From: an uncultured Lachnospiraceae bacterium
Lineage (GTDB): Bacteria > Bacillota > Clostridia > Lachnospirales > Lachnospiraceae
Direction of reading: 5' to 3'
Length of the DNA stretch: 64,000 nucleotides
Assembly (NCBI GenBank): GCA_947089905.1
Contig: CAMUMG010000001.1
Location: 124,001-188,000, forward strand
Shown piece after piece: positions 33,299 to 43,378 of this stretch. Position 1 is the stretch's first letter; the number at the start of each line of letters is the position of its first letter. Both the position numbers and the translations under genes were made by a program. The notes beneath the pieces are model-generated. The model saw only the letters and a program-made list of their open reading frames with translations, was not told the DNA's origin and did not search any database.

Positions 33299-36200
33299 AT
33301 GAAAAGAATCTTGCAAGGAGGCATAGCGGTTTTATTAGCGTTTTCGCTGATTATTTCCAATCTGTGGTCAATCGGTGATGGGTTATCGGAATCCACGGAA
33401 TTAGATATGGATTGGGAAGTAGTACAGGAAACAAAGTCGGACTTAAAAACAGTTTATGCTGCGGATCCTACTACTACTGTTACTCCGACACCCCAAGTAA
33501 CAGATCGATTTATTATTAGAAATCAAAATGGTCGACCTGTAAGTGGTACAATTGTAGATTATACAGGCGGGGATCTGAAACTTTCTATCGCAACAAGTAC
33601 AGGAGAACCGATACCAATTGGTACTACAATTGAATGGTTACCTTATGATGAAACAGTAATTCATCTTCAGGAGGATACCAACAGTACTGCAAGCCCTCTT
33701 AAAAATCAATTTATTAAGATTAATGCAGTAGGACCGGGATATACCGCAATCAGAGCTAATATTATAACTGCGGAAGGACTTTACACAGTAGACTGTCAGA
33801 TTCATGTTCAACTGAGATTAGCTAATGTAACTAATACAGAAACATGTGAAAATCCAGTATTTGATGTTAAAGTTCCAAATGTGTCAGAGGGAGATGATGG
33901 CACAGGGTATATAGAACGTCTGGGTATGAGAAAGGGACTGTTAGCGAATGAAAAAGACGAAACAAAAAGTTATGTTTTACAGCTTGCAGGACCAGAAGCT
34001 ACTACAACAACTGCAACAGGAACTGCTCTTTCTAAGTATAGTCACTATTTAGCACGTTTGGATTATGTAGCTTATAAGGAAGGCGTAAAATATGATTCTG
34101 TAGCAGAGGGAAAAAATCCAGATGGCACAGTTAGCGGAAAAAATCTTTTAGATGTAGTACCAAACTTAACATGGACTACTTCGAATGAACAAGTAGCAAC
34201 AGTAGATGAATTTGGTGTCATAACAGCACAGGGAGCAGGTTATGCTGAGATTACAGCAGAGACAAATACTAGCGGCTCTGGAACGGGAAATCAATCGGTC
34301 AAAGATTCTATTACGATTCGTGTTATTGTTGTTCCTACAGCAAGATTAGTAGGTGGCAGTCAAACTATGAGAACAAATAATACAATAACCGTAAAAAGCA
34401 AAACATTTACATTAGAAAGTAATGCAAAGAGTGCAGAAAATTTGGAATGGACATTATATCGTGACAATATAAACGACAGTAACAAATTAAGTCTTTCTAA
34501 CAATAAATATGCCAAGGTGGACATTAGTAGTCACAGTGGAGCAATTACTCTATCTGATGTAAAGGCGGGAATTTATTATTTAACTGCTCACCCTTCTGAC
34601 CTGTTTGATAAAAAGAATACGAATCAGGCATTTCTTACCTATAAGATTATAGTGCCAATTTTTATGAAGTTAGATCATGTTTATATGAATGTAGGAGATA
34701 TTTATGATATTTTAGGAAACTCCAATCTTCCAGAAAGCATGAAAGTATTTAATTTTGCAGTAAATGGAGGAAGCAGTAATATTATTGAAGTTACAAGAAC
34801 AACTGGAGTTATTACTGCTTTGTCAGAAGGAAATGAAACGGTTCAAATAGTTTATACAGGGGATCTTTTCCCAGGAGAAACTGCAGTACCAGATGAGGGA
34901 TTTTTAGGAGAAGATAAAGAAATAGAAGTTACAGTTATCGACGATGTTTCTTTAAATCATACCGCTGCAACGATCTATGTAGCAGGTACATTACAGTTAA
35001 TCTTAAATGCTTCCAATCCATATGCACCAGTGGAATGGACTTCATCAGATGAAACGGTTGCGACAGTAGATGAGGATGGTTTAGTAACAGGTGTGAAAGT
35101 CGGAGACTGTGTGATTACAGCAACACAGATTATCAATGGAGTTAAAAAGCAAGCAAAATGTGAGATTCGTGTAAAACAAACAGTAACAAAAATCACATTA
35201 GATCCAAGTTCAGCAGCTCTTGGAGTTGGAGATTATTTAACAATCAATGCAACCACTGATCCAAAGAATAGTAATGCTAATTTAACTTGGGTTTCTTCCG
35301 ATGAATCTATTGTAAAAGTAGCTGAAGCAGGAAATCTTTCTGCTACAGTTCAGGCAGTGGCTGGAGGAACAGTAACGATTTCTGCATTTAATAAAGATAA
35401 TGCAATTGTAGGTTCCTGTTTAATTAAAGTACATAAGAAGATCAGTGGAATTACTATCTCAGAAACAAATGTCACTGTACCTTTAGCAACGGGATGGTTT
35501 CGGCTTTATGCAACGATTACTCCAGCAGATGCAGAGGATCAGGAAGTCATTTGGCGTTCTACCGATCCTTCTGTTTTAACAGTAGATCAGACCGGAAAGG
35601 TAACTTTAAAAAGTGCAGGTTCTGCAACAGTTATCGTTACTTCAAGAGAAGATGCTACAATTTCAGCACTTTGCAATATCAAAGTAACTAAATCTGTAAC
35701 TGGTTTGACATTAGATACTAAGAATAAAGAGATGTATGTAGGTGAAACATTCCGTCTTACCTGTTCAGTTACTCCAAGTGATGCAGCTGATACAGCAGTG
35801 ACTTGGACTTCAACAAATAGCGCGGTTGCTTCTGTTGATGCCAAAGGTCTTGTAACTGCAAAAGGAGTAGGAACAACGGTTATTATAGTAAAGACAAATG
35901 TCGGCGGTTTTATGGCATTATGTACTATTCATGTCAGTCAGACAGCAACAGCAGTAAAACTAGATGTTACAAAGCTTATTATGAATGTAAAAGATTCCTA
36001 TCAATTTTCTACCACTTTAACTCCAGCAAATAGTGATGACTCTTCCTTAGTGTGGGAAAGTAGTGATACAAAAGTCGCAGTAGTCAGTAAGCGTGGAAAA
36101 GTAACAGCAAAGGCTACAGGAACATGTATTATTATGGTAAAGACAAAAAGTGGATCTACTGGATATTGCACAATCAATGTAGTACAAGGAGCAACTGGAG

Positions 36201-37423
36201 TAGATATTTTAAGTGATGAAGAAACAGTTTATGTTGGAGATACCATTGAATTAGAAGCAGAAGTTATTCCAAGTGATGCTACAGATCAGGGAATTAGTTG
36301 GTCAAGTAGCAATCCAGAAATCGCCACTGTAAATAAAAAAGGTGAAGTAAAGGGAATTCTTGGAGGTACAGCAATTATTACCTGTACAACAGATGATGGA
36401 GGATATACCGATTTTTGTGTTGTTACAGTAGAAGAATTAGTGACAGATGTAAAATTGAATGTAGAAGAGTATCGACTTGGTTTAGGAAGAACATATCGAC
36501 TTCTTGCAACAATCAGTGGAGAAAATGCTACAAATAAACAAGTGGAATGGTCTTCAAGTGATCCAGAAGTAGTATCTGTTGATATCAATGGGCGAATTAA
36601 GGGATTAGAATTAGGTACAGCAACGATTACCTGTACAGCAACAGATGGAAGTGGAGCAGAGGCAGTATGTCGAGTAGAGGTAGTACAGTTAGTGACAGAT
36701 ATTGAATTAAACGAAAATTATATTACTTTAATTAAAGGAAAATCGACAACATTAAAAGCGACAATTTCACCAAAAAATGCTACGTATAAGACACCTATTT
36801 GGTCTTCTAATGACGAGGAAATTGCCATTGTAAATAAAAAAGGTGTAGTTACAGGATTAAGTGCAGGTAACTGTATCATTACAGCAGCAGCAGACGATAC
36901 TAGTGGTATTACAACAATTTGTTATGTCAAAGTTATTGATCCAGTTCCAGCTACAAGTATAACTGTACAAGAAGCAGATGTAGTTATGTCTCCAGGAGAG
37001 ACGAAGACGGTCGCTATTTCTATTGTCCCAAATAACTCTACGGATACGTATTCTTGGAGTAGTGATAATACATTAGTAGCATCGGTAGATGAAAAGACAG
37101 GAAAGATTACAGCAAAAGCAGTTGGAGCAGCAAATATTACAGTTATGACTGAATCTGGTCGCAGGGCAACAATTCGAGTTCATGTAGTAGGATTAAGTCG
37201 TACCTATGTAGAATTGCAACAATATACAAGTTTATTAATTAAGTTAGAAGTAGATGGTGCAAGTTCTGGAGAGGTTACAATCCGTTGGGATGTTGACAAT
37301 CAAGAAATTGCAACGGTACAAAATGGGGTTGTTACAGCAAGAGCACTTGGAACAACTACAGTATATGCAGTCGTCAATGGAAGACGATTGGCTTGTACTA
37401 TAAAGGTAGTTAAGATTAAGTAA
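33299..37423 (+). CDS. Large secreted protein of Ig-like BIG2 repeats
   Basis: A 1374-residue protein with a signal peptide (MKRILQGGIAVLLAFSLIIS) and then about 11-12 bacterial Ig-like group 2 repeats of 80-90 residues. Each repeat closes with a WxSSDxxVAxVDxxGxVTxxxxG pattern, for example near 34160, 35035, 35300, 35550, 35800, 36050, 36300, 36545, 36800 and 37050. The N-terminal 350 residues are less regular and include a TTTVTPTPQVTD linker. No LPXTG, S-layer, choline-binding or enzyme domain was seen, so how it stays at the surface is unclear. GGAGGCG precedes the ATG. Adhesion or a structural surface role is plausible but not shown. Confidence 0.85.
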   Translation: MKRILQGGIAVLLAFSLIISNLWSIGDGLSESTELDMDWEVVQETKSDLKTVYAADPTTTVTPTPQVTDRFIIRNQNGRPVSGTIVDYTGGDLKLSIATSTGEPIPIGTTIEWLPYDETVIHLQEDTNSTASPLKNQFIKINAVGPGYTAIRANIITAEGLYTVDCQIHVQLRLANVTNTETCENPVFDVKVPNVSEGDDGTGYIERLGMRKGLLANEKDETKSYVLQLAGPEATTTTATGTALSKYSHYLARLDYVAYKEGVKYDSVAEGKNPDGTVSGKNLLDVVPNLTWTTSNEQVATVDEFGVITAQGAGYAEITAETNTSGSGTGNQSVKDSITIRVIVVPTARLVGGSQTMRTNNTITVKSKTFTLESNAKSAENLEWTLYRDNINDSNKLSLSNNKYAKVDISSHSGAITLSDVKAGIYYLTAHPSDLFDKKNTNQAFLTYKIIVPIFMKLDHVYMNVGDIYDILGNSNLPESMKVFNFAVNGGSSNIIEVTRTTGVITALSEGNETVQIVYTGDLFPGETAVPDEGFLGEDKEIEVTVIDDVSLNHTAATIYVAGTLQLILNASNPYAPVEWTSSDETVATVDEDGLVTGVKVGDCVITATQIINGVKKQAKCEIRVKQTVTKITLDPSSAALGVGDYLTINATTDPKNSNANLTWVSSDESIVKVAEAGNLSATVQAVAGGTVTISAFNKDNAIVGSCLIKVHKKISGITISETNVTVPLATGWFRLYATITPADAEDQEVIWRSTDPSVLTVDQTGKVTLKSAGSATVIVTSREDATISALCNIKVTKSVTGLTLDTKNKEMYVGETFRLTCSVTPSDAADTAVTWTSTNSAVASVDAKGLVTAKGVGTTVIIVKTNVGGFMALCTIHVSQTATAVKLDVTKLIMNVKDSYQFSTTLTPANSDDSSLVWESSDTKVAVVSKRGKVTAKATGTCIIMVKTKSGSTGYCTINVVQGATGVDILSDEETVYVGDTIELEAEVIPSDATDQGISWSSSNPEIATVNKKGEVKGILGGTAIITCTTDDGGYTDFCVVTVEELVTDVKLNVEEYRLGLGRTYRLLATISGENATNKQVEWSSSDPEVVSVDINGRIKGLELGTATITCTATDGSGAEAVCRVEVVQLVTDIELNENYITLIKGKSTTLKATISPKNATYKTPIWSSNDEEIAIVNKKGVVTGLSAGNCIITAAADDTSGITTICYVKVIDPVPATSITVQEADVVMSPGETKTVAISIVPNNSTDTYSWSSDNTLVASVDEKTGKITAKAVGAANITVMTESGRRATIRVHVVGLSRTYVELQQYTSLLIKLEVDGASSGEVTIRWDVDNQEIATVQNGVVTARALGTTTVYAVVNGRRLACTIKVVKIK

Positions 37424-37446
37424 ATTCAAGAACGCTAATATGTAAT

Positions 37447-37488
37447 AAAAAGATTCGAAGCTGTTCTCCTCAGTTTCGAATCTTTTTT
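37447..37488 (+). terminator. Terminator after the BIG2 protein gene
   Basis: AAAAGATTCGAAGCTG pairs with CAGTTTCGAATCTTTT over 16 positions with one G-U pair, followed by a T-run. Confidence 0.85.
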
Positions 37489-37563
37489 TATATTTGAAAA
37501 CCTTTAAAGAAAATGCTATACTTAGAAAAAAATTGGTTGATAAAATAGGAGGAGAAACAAGTT

Positions 37564-39255
37564 ATGTTGCTTGGGCTTCATGTGAAAAACTTTGCCATTA
37601 TTGATGAAATCGAGGTTGACTTTAGAGATAATCTCAATATCTTAACGGGAGAAACAGGTGCAGGAAAATCGATTTTAATAGGATCGATTAATGTGGCACT
37701 CGGAGGAAAAGTGTCAAAACAGATGATTCGAACGGGTGCAGAGTATGCCTTGGTAGAGTTAATATTTGAAGCAACAGATCCTGAAATTTTAAAAAAATTA
37801 GAAGAATATGATATTGTATCAGAAGATCTTCAGATTGTAATTACAAGAAAAATTATGGCAAATGGAAGAAGCATTTGTAGAATCAACGGAGAAATTACGA
37901 CTACTGTAATTGTAAAAGAAGTTACAAGGAAATTATTAGATATCCATGGTCAACATGAACATCAATCTTTACTTTATAAACAAAAACATTTAGAAATTCT
38001 TGATCGCTATGCAAGAGAAGAAATTGGAGAACGAAAAGAGGAAATCGCAAAGCAATATCAAGAGTATATTTCTATAAAAAAGGAATTGGAAGATGCTTCC
38101 ATGGATGAAGAAAAGAGATTGAGAGAGCTTTCTTTTTTAGAGTATGAATTAAATGAAATCGATCAGGCAAAATTAATAGAAGGAGAAGATGAAGAACTAC
38201 AAGAAGAGTTTCGTAGACTTTCAAATTCCAGAAGTATTACAGAAAATTTGTCAGAAGTTTATCAGTCGATTAGTGGAGATGGAGATTGTGTATCGGATAT
38301 AATTGGACGTGATGTAAGATTGATGAATAAAGCATCTGAATATGATAAAACTCTTTTAGAATATGCAAATCAGTTGTCAGAGTTAGAACAGTTAATACAG
38401 GACTTTAGCAGACAGATTGCAGACTATTTAGATGATTTTGAAAATTCAGAGGAAGAATTTCTTCGTGTACAAGAACGTCTTGATCAAATCAATCAATTAA
38501 AATCAAGATATGGTGGCAGTATTTATGAAATAAAAAATTATGCAAAAGAAGCTGCTAAACGATTGGAACGATTGAAAAATTATGAAGAATATATGGAACA
38601 ATTAAAACAGAAGCTATATTTTACTGAAAAAGAACTTGAACAAAAATGTAGAGAACTTTCAGAGATCCGAAAAGAAAAAGCTCAAAAATTGACAAAGGAA
38701 ATCAAAAGGGCTTTAATTGATTTGAATTTTTTAGATGTTGTGTTTGAAATGACTTTTGTACAAACAAAGAATTTTACTGCAAATGGATATGATGAAGCAG
38801 AATTTATTCTTTCTACTAATCCAGGAGAACCAAAACAGCCGTTATCTTGTGTTGCCTCTGGTGGAGAGCTATCGAGAATTATGCTTGCTATTAAATCGGT
38901 ATTAGCTGAAAAAGATGAGATTAAAACACTTATTTTTGATGAAATCGATGTGGGAGTAAGTGGACGTACTGCCCAAAAAGTGTCTGAAAAGTTAGCGGTG
39001 ATTGCAGCATGTCACCAAGTATTATGTATTACACATCTTCCTCAAATTGCAGCCATGGCAGATCAGCATTTTTTAATTGAAAAAATAACAGATAAAAATG
39101 TTACGAAAACAAGAATTTTTCCATTAGAAGAAGAAGCCTCGGTACATGAACTCGCAAGAATTTTAGGAGGGGTTGAGATTACAGAAAGTGTTTTGTCGAA
39201 TGCAAGAGAAATGAAAGAATTAGCACGAAAAGTAAAGAAAAAGTTGCGTAAATAA
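37564..39255 (+). CDS. recN: DNA repair protein RecN
   Basis: SMC-like ATPase that gathers DNA ends in double-strand break repair. The 563-residue protein starts MLLGLHVKNFAIIDEIEVDF in its first 20, with Walker A NILTGETGAGKSILI (about 32-41). Long coiled coils run from about 150 to 400, with the arms meeting near the middle. The ABC signature is ASGGELSRIMLAIKS (about 440) and Walker B IFDEIDVGVSGRTAQ. GGAGGAG lies before the ATG. It precedes spoIVB and spo0A, as in most Clostridia and Bacilli. Confidence 0.97.
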   Translation: MLLGLHVKNFAIIDEIEVDFRDNLNILTGETGAGKSILIGSINVALGGKVSKQMIRTGAEYALVELIFEATDPEILKKLEEYDIVSEDLQIVITRKIMANGRSICRINGEITTTVIVKEVTRKLLDIHGQHEHQSLLYKQKHLEILDRYAREEIGERKEEIAKQYQEYISIKKELEDASMDEEKRLRELSFLEYELNEIDQAKLIEGEDEELQEEFRRLSNSRSITENLSEVYQSISGDGDCVSDIIGRDVRLMNKASEYDKTLLEYANQLSELEQLIQDFSRQIADYLDDFENSEEEFLRVQERLDQINQLKSRYGGSIYEIKNYAKEAAKRLERLKNYEEYMEQLKQKLYFTEKELEQKCRELSEIRKEKAQKLTKEIKRALIDLNFLDVVFEMTFVQTKNFTANGYDEAEFILSTNPGEPKQPLSCVASGGELSRIMLAIKSVLAEKDEIKTLIFDEIDVGVSGRTAQKVSEKLAVIAACHQVLCITHLPQIAAMADQHFLIEKITDKNVTKTRIFPLEEEASVHELARILGGVEITESVLSNAREMKELARKVKKKLRK

Positions 39256-39354
39256 TGAGAAGGTTTACATCGAATTCCAGTGTGAAATCCTCAAAAGTGG
39301 TATATACTACTGACTAATGAGGAAACAATAAAGCTGGGAAAGGATGGAACTAAT

Positions 39355-40665
39355 ATGTCAAGGCAGATCAGCAAAAGAAAACGTAAATATCGGCTTTTTT
39401 TAATTTTTGCCCTGATTTTATGTTGTATCGGAATTTATATCTTAGGATTAAAAAGACTCAATAATAGAATTCCAGATCAAATTAATATCTTAGTTGGAAA
39501 AGAGGAAGTACTTTCTTTGGGAATTCCAATGGAAGCAGAGCTTAATACAGAAGATATTAAAGTGGTACAAACGGATACAAAACGCCTTCCCGCCAATACA
39601 ATTCATCTCAATTTAAATGAGCCAGTTATTTTAGAATCGTCAAAAACAGGTTCTTATGAGATGATTTTAAAGCTATTTGGAATTTTTGAGTTCAAAAAAA
39701 TATCACTTGATGTAATTGAATCCATGGAAGTGATTCCTTGTGGGATGCCAATTGGGATTACTATGGAAACAGATGGAATTTTAGTTTTGGGGACAGGAAC
39801 AATCGCAGGAGCGGATGGAATCAATTATGAGCCTGCAATTAATTTATTAAAAACAGGCGATTATATTCATAAAGTAAATGGACAACAAATAAGTCGAAAG
39901 GAAGAATTGATCGCTGCTATTCAAAAAAATTCCCTAGATCCAATTCATCTACAGGTAGAGCGAGATGGAAAGGAGATAGATATAGAAATTCAAGCTGTAA
40001 AATCCAGCGCAGGAGATTATAAAATTGGTGCTTGGATTCGTGATGATTCGCAAGGAATTGGCACATTGACCTTTGTTACATCAAACGGAAAATTTGGAGC
40101 ACTTGGACATGGTATTACAGATGTAGATACTGGAGGATTAATTCAAATATGTGGCGGAACTATTTATGATGCGCAAATTGTTTCAATAGTAAAGGGCAAA
40201 TCTGGAGAACCCGGAGAGTTAAGTGGATATATTTTAAAAAGTGAAGATCATAAGTTAGGAGAAGTTAATTACAATACCGGACAGGGGGTATTTGGATCTT
40301 TAGGAAGTTGGGGACAGACTTATGAATGGCTTGGAACAAAAAGAACTCCTGTTGAGATTGGACTTCGCCAACAGGTAAAGACAGGATCTGCAAAGATTTT
40401 AAGTAATGTTTCTGGAACATTACAAGAGTATGAGATAGAAATTGAAGAAATTAATTTAGGAAGTAATAATCTCAATAAGGGGATGGTGATTAAAATTACA
40501 GATGAACGTCTACTTAATCTTACAGGGGGAATTGTACAGGGAATGAGTGGAAGTCCAATTTTACAAAATGATAAATTAATCGGTGCAGTAACACATGTAT
40601 TTGTCAAAGATGCGGCAAGAGGATATGGAATTTTTATCGAAAATATGTTACAAATGTTGGACTAA
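39355..40665 (+). CDS. spoIVB: SpoIVB signalling serine peptidase
   Basis: Forespore-made S55 peptidase that, in Bacillus, triggers SpoIVFB cleavage of pro-SigK. The 436-residue protein has an N-terminal anchor (LFLIFALILCCIGIYILGL), a PDZ domain around residues 125-205 (KTGDYIHKVNGQQISRKEEL), then the peptidase domain with the catalytic histidine in GALGHGITDVDTGG (about 240) and serine in GIVQGMSGSPILQND (about 398). A possible SigG-like promoter (GTATATACTA near 39300) lies upstream, by resemblance only. It sits directly before spo0A. Confidence 0.95.
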   Translation: MSRQISKRKRKYRLFLIFALILCCIGIYILGLKRLNNRIPDQINILVGKEEVLSLGIPMEAELNTEDIKVVQTDTKRLPANTIHLNLNEPVILESSKTGSYEMILKLFGIFEFKKISLDVIESMEVIPCGMPIGITMETDGILVLGTGTIAGADGINYEPAINLLKTGDYIHKVNGQQISRKEELIAAIQKNSLDPIHLQVERDGKEIDIEIQAVKSSAGDYKIGAWIRDDSQGIGTLTFVTSNGKFGALGHGITDVDTGGLIQICGGTIYDAQIVSIVKGKSGEPGELSGYILKSEDHKLGEVNYNTGQGVFGSLGSWGQTYEWLGTKRTPVEIGLRQQVKTGSAKILSNVSGTLQEYEIEIEEINLGSNNLNKGMVIKITDERLLNLTGGIVQGMSGSPILQNDKLIGAVTHVFVKDAARGYGIFIENMLQMLD

Positions 40666-40708
40666 TGCAGCTTTTCAAAAATACTAGCCATTTGTTGTAA
40701 ATTAGTAC

Positions 40709-40926
40709 TTGACAATGTCAGATAATGTGTTAAAATATACCATGAGATTGGGAATATATGGGTAACTTGCGACGCATAGCCGACGCATTAAAACAGGTAT
40801 GAGGAATCAAGTTGAAAACTAAAATTTCAATTGACAAGTTATTGTGCAAGGAATCGCTGCGCATTCTTGCCAAAGCTTGCAGTTATTCACTGTTCCTAAA
40901 AAATAGTCGCAGCATGGAGGCTAAAA
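40709..40926 (+). promoter_or_regulatory. spo0A promoter and long 5' leader
   Basis: TTGACA (40709-40714), 16-base spacer, TAAAAT (40731-40736). The transcript would have an untranslated leader near 185 bases. It holds two direct copies of CGACGCAT (40770-40777 and 40781-40788, one helical turn apart) and an imperfect hairpin, GCAAGGAAT with ATTCTTGC (about 40849-40873). No clear TGTCGAA 0A box was found. GGAGG precedes the ATG. Confidence 0.6.
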
Positions 40927-41742
40927 ATGGACAAGATTACTGTGGCACTGATTGATGACAATGCCAGAATTCTGGAAGCTCTGGAAGATATTATGCAGCC
41001 AGATCCAGAAATCGAGGTTGTCGCAAAAGCAGAAAACGGACTGGATGCACTGAGGATAATTAAAGAAAAACAGCCAGATATTGCATTATTAGATATTATT
41101 ATGCCCAAACTGGATGGAATTGGTGTTATGCAGCATTTAAAAGTTGACACAGATGTAAAAAAACTTCCTGCATTTTTAGTTATTTCTGCCGTCATGCAGG
41201 AAAGGATTACTGCAGAAGTCTTCCGACTTGGGGCTAGTTATTTTATTGCAAAACCATTTGACAACAATATGGTACTTTCTAGGGTAAAAGAAATTGCAAG
41301 AGAAAGAATGGGACATACCTTTTTAGGAGGAAAACAACAGACGACAAGCAGTTTAAAAGAAACACAACCATCTCGATATCTGGAGCATAACTTAGAAAGT
41401 GATGTAACAAATATTATTCATGAAATTGGAGTTCCAGCTCATATTAAAGGATATCAGTATTTAAGAGATGCTATTATGATGTCAGTCAACGATACAGAAA
41501 TGCTCAATTCTATTACAAAACAATTATATCCTTCTATTGCAAAACAGCATAAGACAACACCAAGCAGAGTAGAGCGTGCTATTCGGCATGCGATTGAAGT
41601 AGCTTGGAGCAGAGGGAAAATGGATACTATTGATGATCTATTCGGCTATACAGTCAATAATGGAAAGGGAAAACCGACTAATTCTGAATTTGTAGCGTTA
41701 ATTGCAGATAAAATTCGATTGGAATATAAGCTAAGAATGTAA
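40927..41742 (+). CDS. spo0A: Sporulation master regulator Spo0A
   Basis: Response regulator that commits cells to sporulation. The 271-residue protein has a receiver domain with the acidic pair in LIDDNARI, phospho-acceptor D56 in [11 protein letters not shown], threonine or serine in FLVISAVMQ and lysine in FIAKPFDNN. The C-terminal effector domain shows the conserved [20 protein letters not shown] in part and recognition helix [18 protein letters not shown]. Nothing is missing, so with spoIIIA and spoIVB the organism is very probably spore-forming. Confidence 0.98.
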   Translation: MDKITVALIDDNARILEALEDIMQPDPEIEVVAKAENGLDALRIIKEKQPDIALLDIIMPKLDGIGVMQHLKVDTDVKKLPAFLVISAVMQERITAEVFRLGASYFIAKPFDNNMVLSRVKEIARERMGHTFLGGKQQTTSSLKETQPSRYLEHNLESDVTNIIHEIGVPAHIKGYQYLRDAIMMSVNDTEMLNSITKQLYPSIAKQHKTTPSRVERAIRHAIEVAWSRGKMDTIDDLFGYTVNNGKGKPTNSEFVALIADKIRLEYKLRM

Positions 41743-41837
41743 AATTTATTTTTTTGTACACGTTTCCTCTTTTCTTATGGATAAAAATATAGTATAATAA
41801 AAGAAATTCATTTATTATAGTAGCAGGAGGCGTTTAC

Positions 41838-43274
41838 ATGAAGAAAGTATTATTTGTTGCATCGGAATGTGTTCCTTTTATTAAAACAGGCGGTCTTGCC
41901 GATGTTGTTGGTTCTCTCCCGAAATACATAAATAAGGAGGAATTTGATGTTCGGGTGATGATGCCAAAATATGTGTCCATTCCAGATAAGTATAAAAACC
42001 AGATGCAATACAAAAATCATTTTTATATGGACTTGGCATGGAGAAGACAATATGTCGGTATTTTAGAATTAGTTTTAGATGGGGTAACATTCTACTTTAT
42101 AGACAATGAATATTACTTCAACGGAGATAAGCCATATGGTGCAATTCATGAAGATATTGAAAAATTTGCATTTTTCTGTAAGGCTGCTCTCTCGGCATTG
42201 CCAGTGATTGATTTTCGACCTGACATTATACACTGTCATGATTGGCAGACTGGTTTAATTCCAGTATTTTTGCATGATAAATTCCAACAGGGAGAATTTT
42301 ATAGAGGAATTAAGTCGATCATGACCATTCATAACTTAAAATTCCAAGGAATTTACGATAAGAAGACTATTAAGGATGTTACCGCACTTCCAGATTATTA
42401 TTTCACTCCAGACAAGTTAGAAGCTTATGGAGATGCAAATTATTTAAAAGGCGGAATCGTCTATGCGGATTATGTGACAACAGTAAGTGATACTTATGCA
42501 CAGGAAATCAAAATGCCATTTTATGGAGAAAGCTTAGATGGATTAATGAGAGCTCGTTCGAATTCTCTTGAGGGAATTGTAAATGGAATTGATTATAATG
42601 AATATAATCCAGAAACCGATCCGTTTATTATACAGCATTATAATGCAAAAAATTTCCGAAAAGAAAAAGCAAAGAATAAGACTGCACTTCAACAGGAACT
42701 AGGAATGGAAGTCAACGAAAAGAAGTTTATGATTGGTATTGTTTCTAGGTTGACTGACCAAAAGGGACTGGATTTGGTAGATTGTGTAATCGAGGATATC
42801 TGTGCACCAGATACGCAGCTTGTAGTACTAGGAACTGGAGAGGCAAAATACGAGAACTTGTTCCGCCATTATGAATGGAAATATAAAGATAGGGTATCAG
42901 CAAATATCTATTATAATAATGAACGTTCTCATCGAATTTATGCCTCTTGTGACGCATTTTTGATGCCGTCTTTATTTGAGCCATGTGGCTTAAGTCAGTT
43001 GATGAGCTTACGTTATGGTACAGTTCCGATTGTAAGAGAAACAGGAGGACTAAAAGATACCGTAGAACCATACAATGAATATGAAAGTACAGGAACGGGA
43101 TTTAGTTTTAAAAATTATAATGCACATGAGATGCTGGCAACGATCCGTTATGCTAAAAGTATATATTATGATCGCCGCAGAGAATGGAATAAAATTATTG
43201 ACCGTGCAATGGCAAGGGATTATTCATGGAATACTTCAGCAAAAAGGTATGAAAATTTATACTACCGCTTATAA
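41838..43274 (+). CDS. glgA: Glycogen synthase (ADP-glucose type)
   Basis: GT5 glycosyltransferase extending alpha-1,4-glucan from ADP-glucose. The 478-residue protein opens with KVLFVASECVPFIKTGGLAD, the ADP-glucose binding KTGGL near residue 15, and has HCHDWQTGLIPVFL, GIVSRLTDQKGLDLV and the active-site EPCGLSQLMSLRYGT (about 378). AGGAGG lies before the ATG; TATAAT at 41793-41798 may be its -10. No other glg gene is nearby, so it stands alone between spo0A and murE and ends at its own terminator. Confidence 0.95.
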   Translation: MKKVLFVASECVPFIKTGGLADVVGSLPKYINKEEFDVRVMMPKYVSIPDKYKNQMQYKNHFYMDLAWRRQYVGILELVLDGVTFYFIDNEYYFNGDKPYGAIHEDIEKFAFFCKAALSALPVIDFRPDIIHCHDWQTGLIPVFLHDKFQQGEFYRGIKSIMTIHNLKFQGIYDKKTIKDVTALPDYYFTPDKLEAYGDANYLKGGIVYADYVTTVSDTYAQEIKMPFYGESLDGLMRARSNSLEGIVNGIDYNEYNPETDPFIIQHYNAKNFRKEKAKNKTALQQELGMEVNEKKFMIGIVSRLTDQKGLDLVDCVIEDICAPDTQLVVLGTGEAKYENLFRHYEWKYKDRVSANIYYNNERSHRIYASCDAFLMPSLFEPCGLSQLMSLRYGTVPIVRETGGLKDTVEPYNEYESTGTGFSFKNYNAHEMLATIRYAKSIYYDRRREWNKIIDRAMARDYSWNTSAKRYENLYYRL

Positions 43275-43292
43275 TAGAATATAATTATAGAG

Positions 43293-43328
43293 AGAGGACG
43301 GTCAGCAGACGCCGATTGTCCTCTTTTA
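43293..43328 (+). terminator. Terminator after glgA
   Basis: AGAGGACGGTC pairs with GATTGTCCTCT over 11 positions with two G-U pairs, followed by TTTT. Confidence 0.8.
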
Positions 43329-43378
43329 TCATATAAAAAAATCTAAAATATAAGTTATACAGAAATGAGGAAAAATAT

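Noticed and set aside
40737-40926. 0A boxes upstream of spo0A
   Set aside because: No TGTCGAA-type match was found by eye; CGACGCAT is not close enough.
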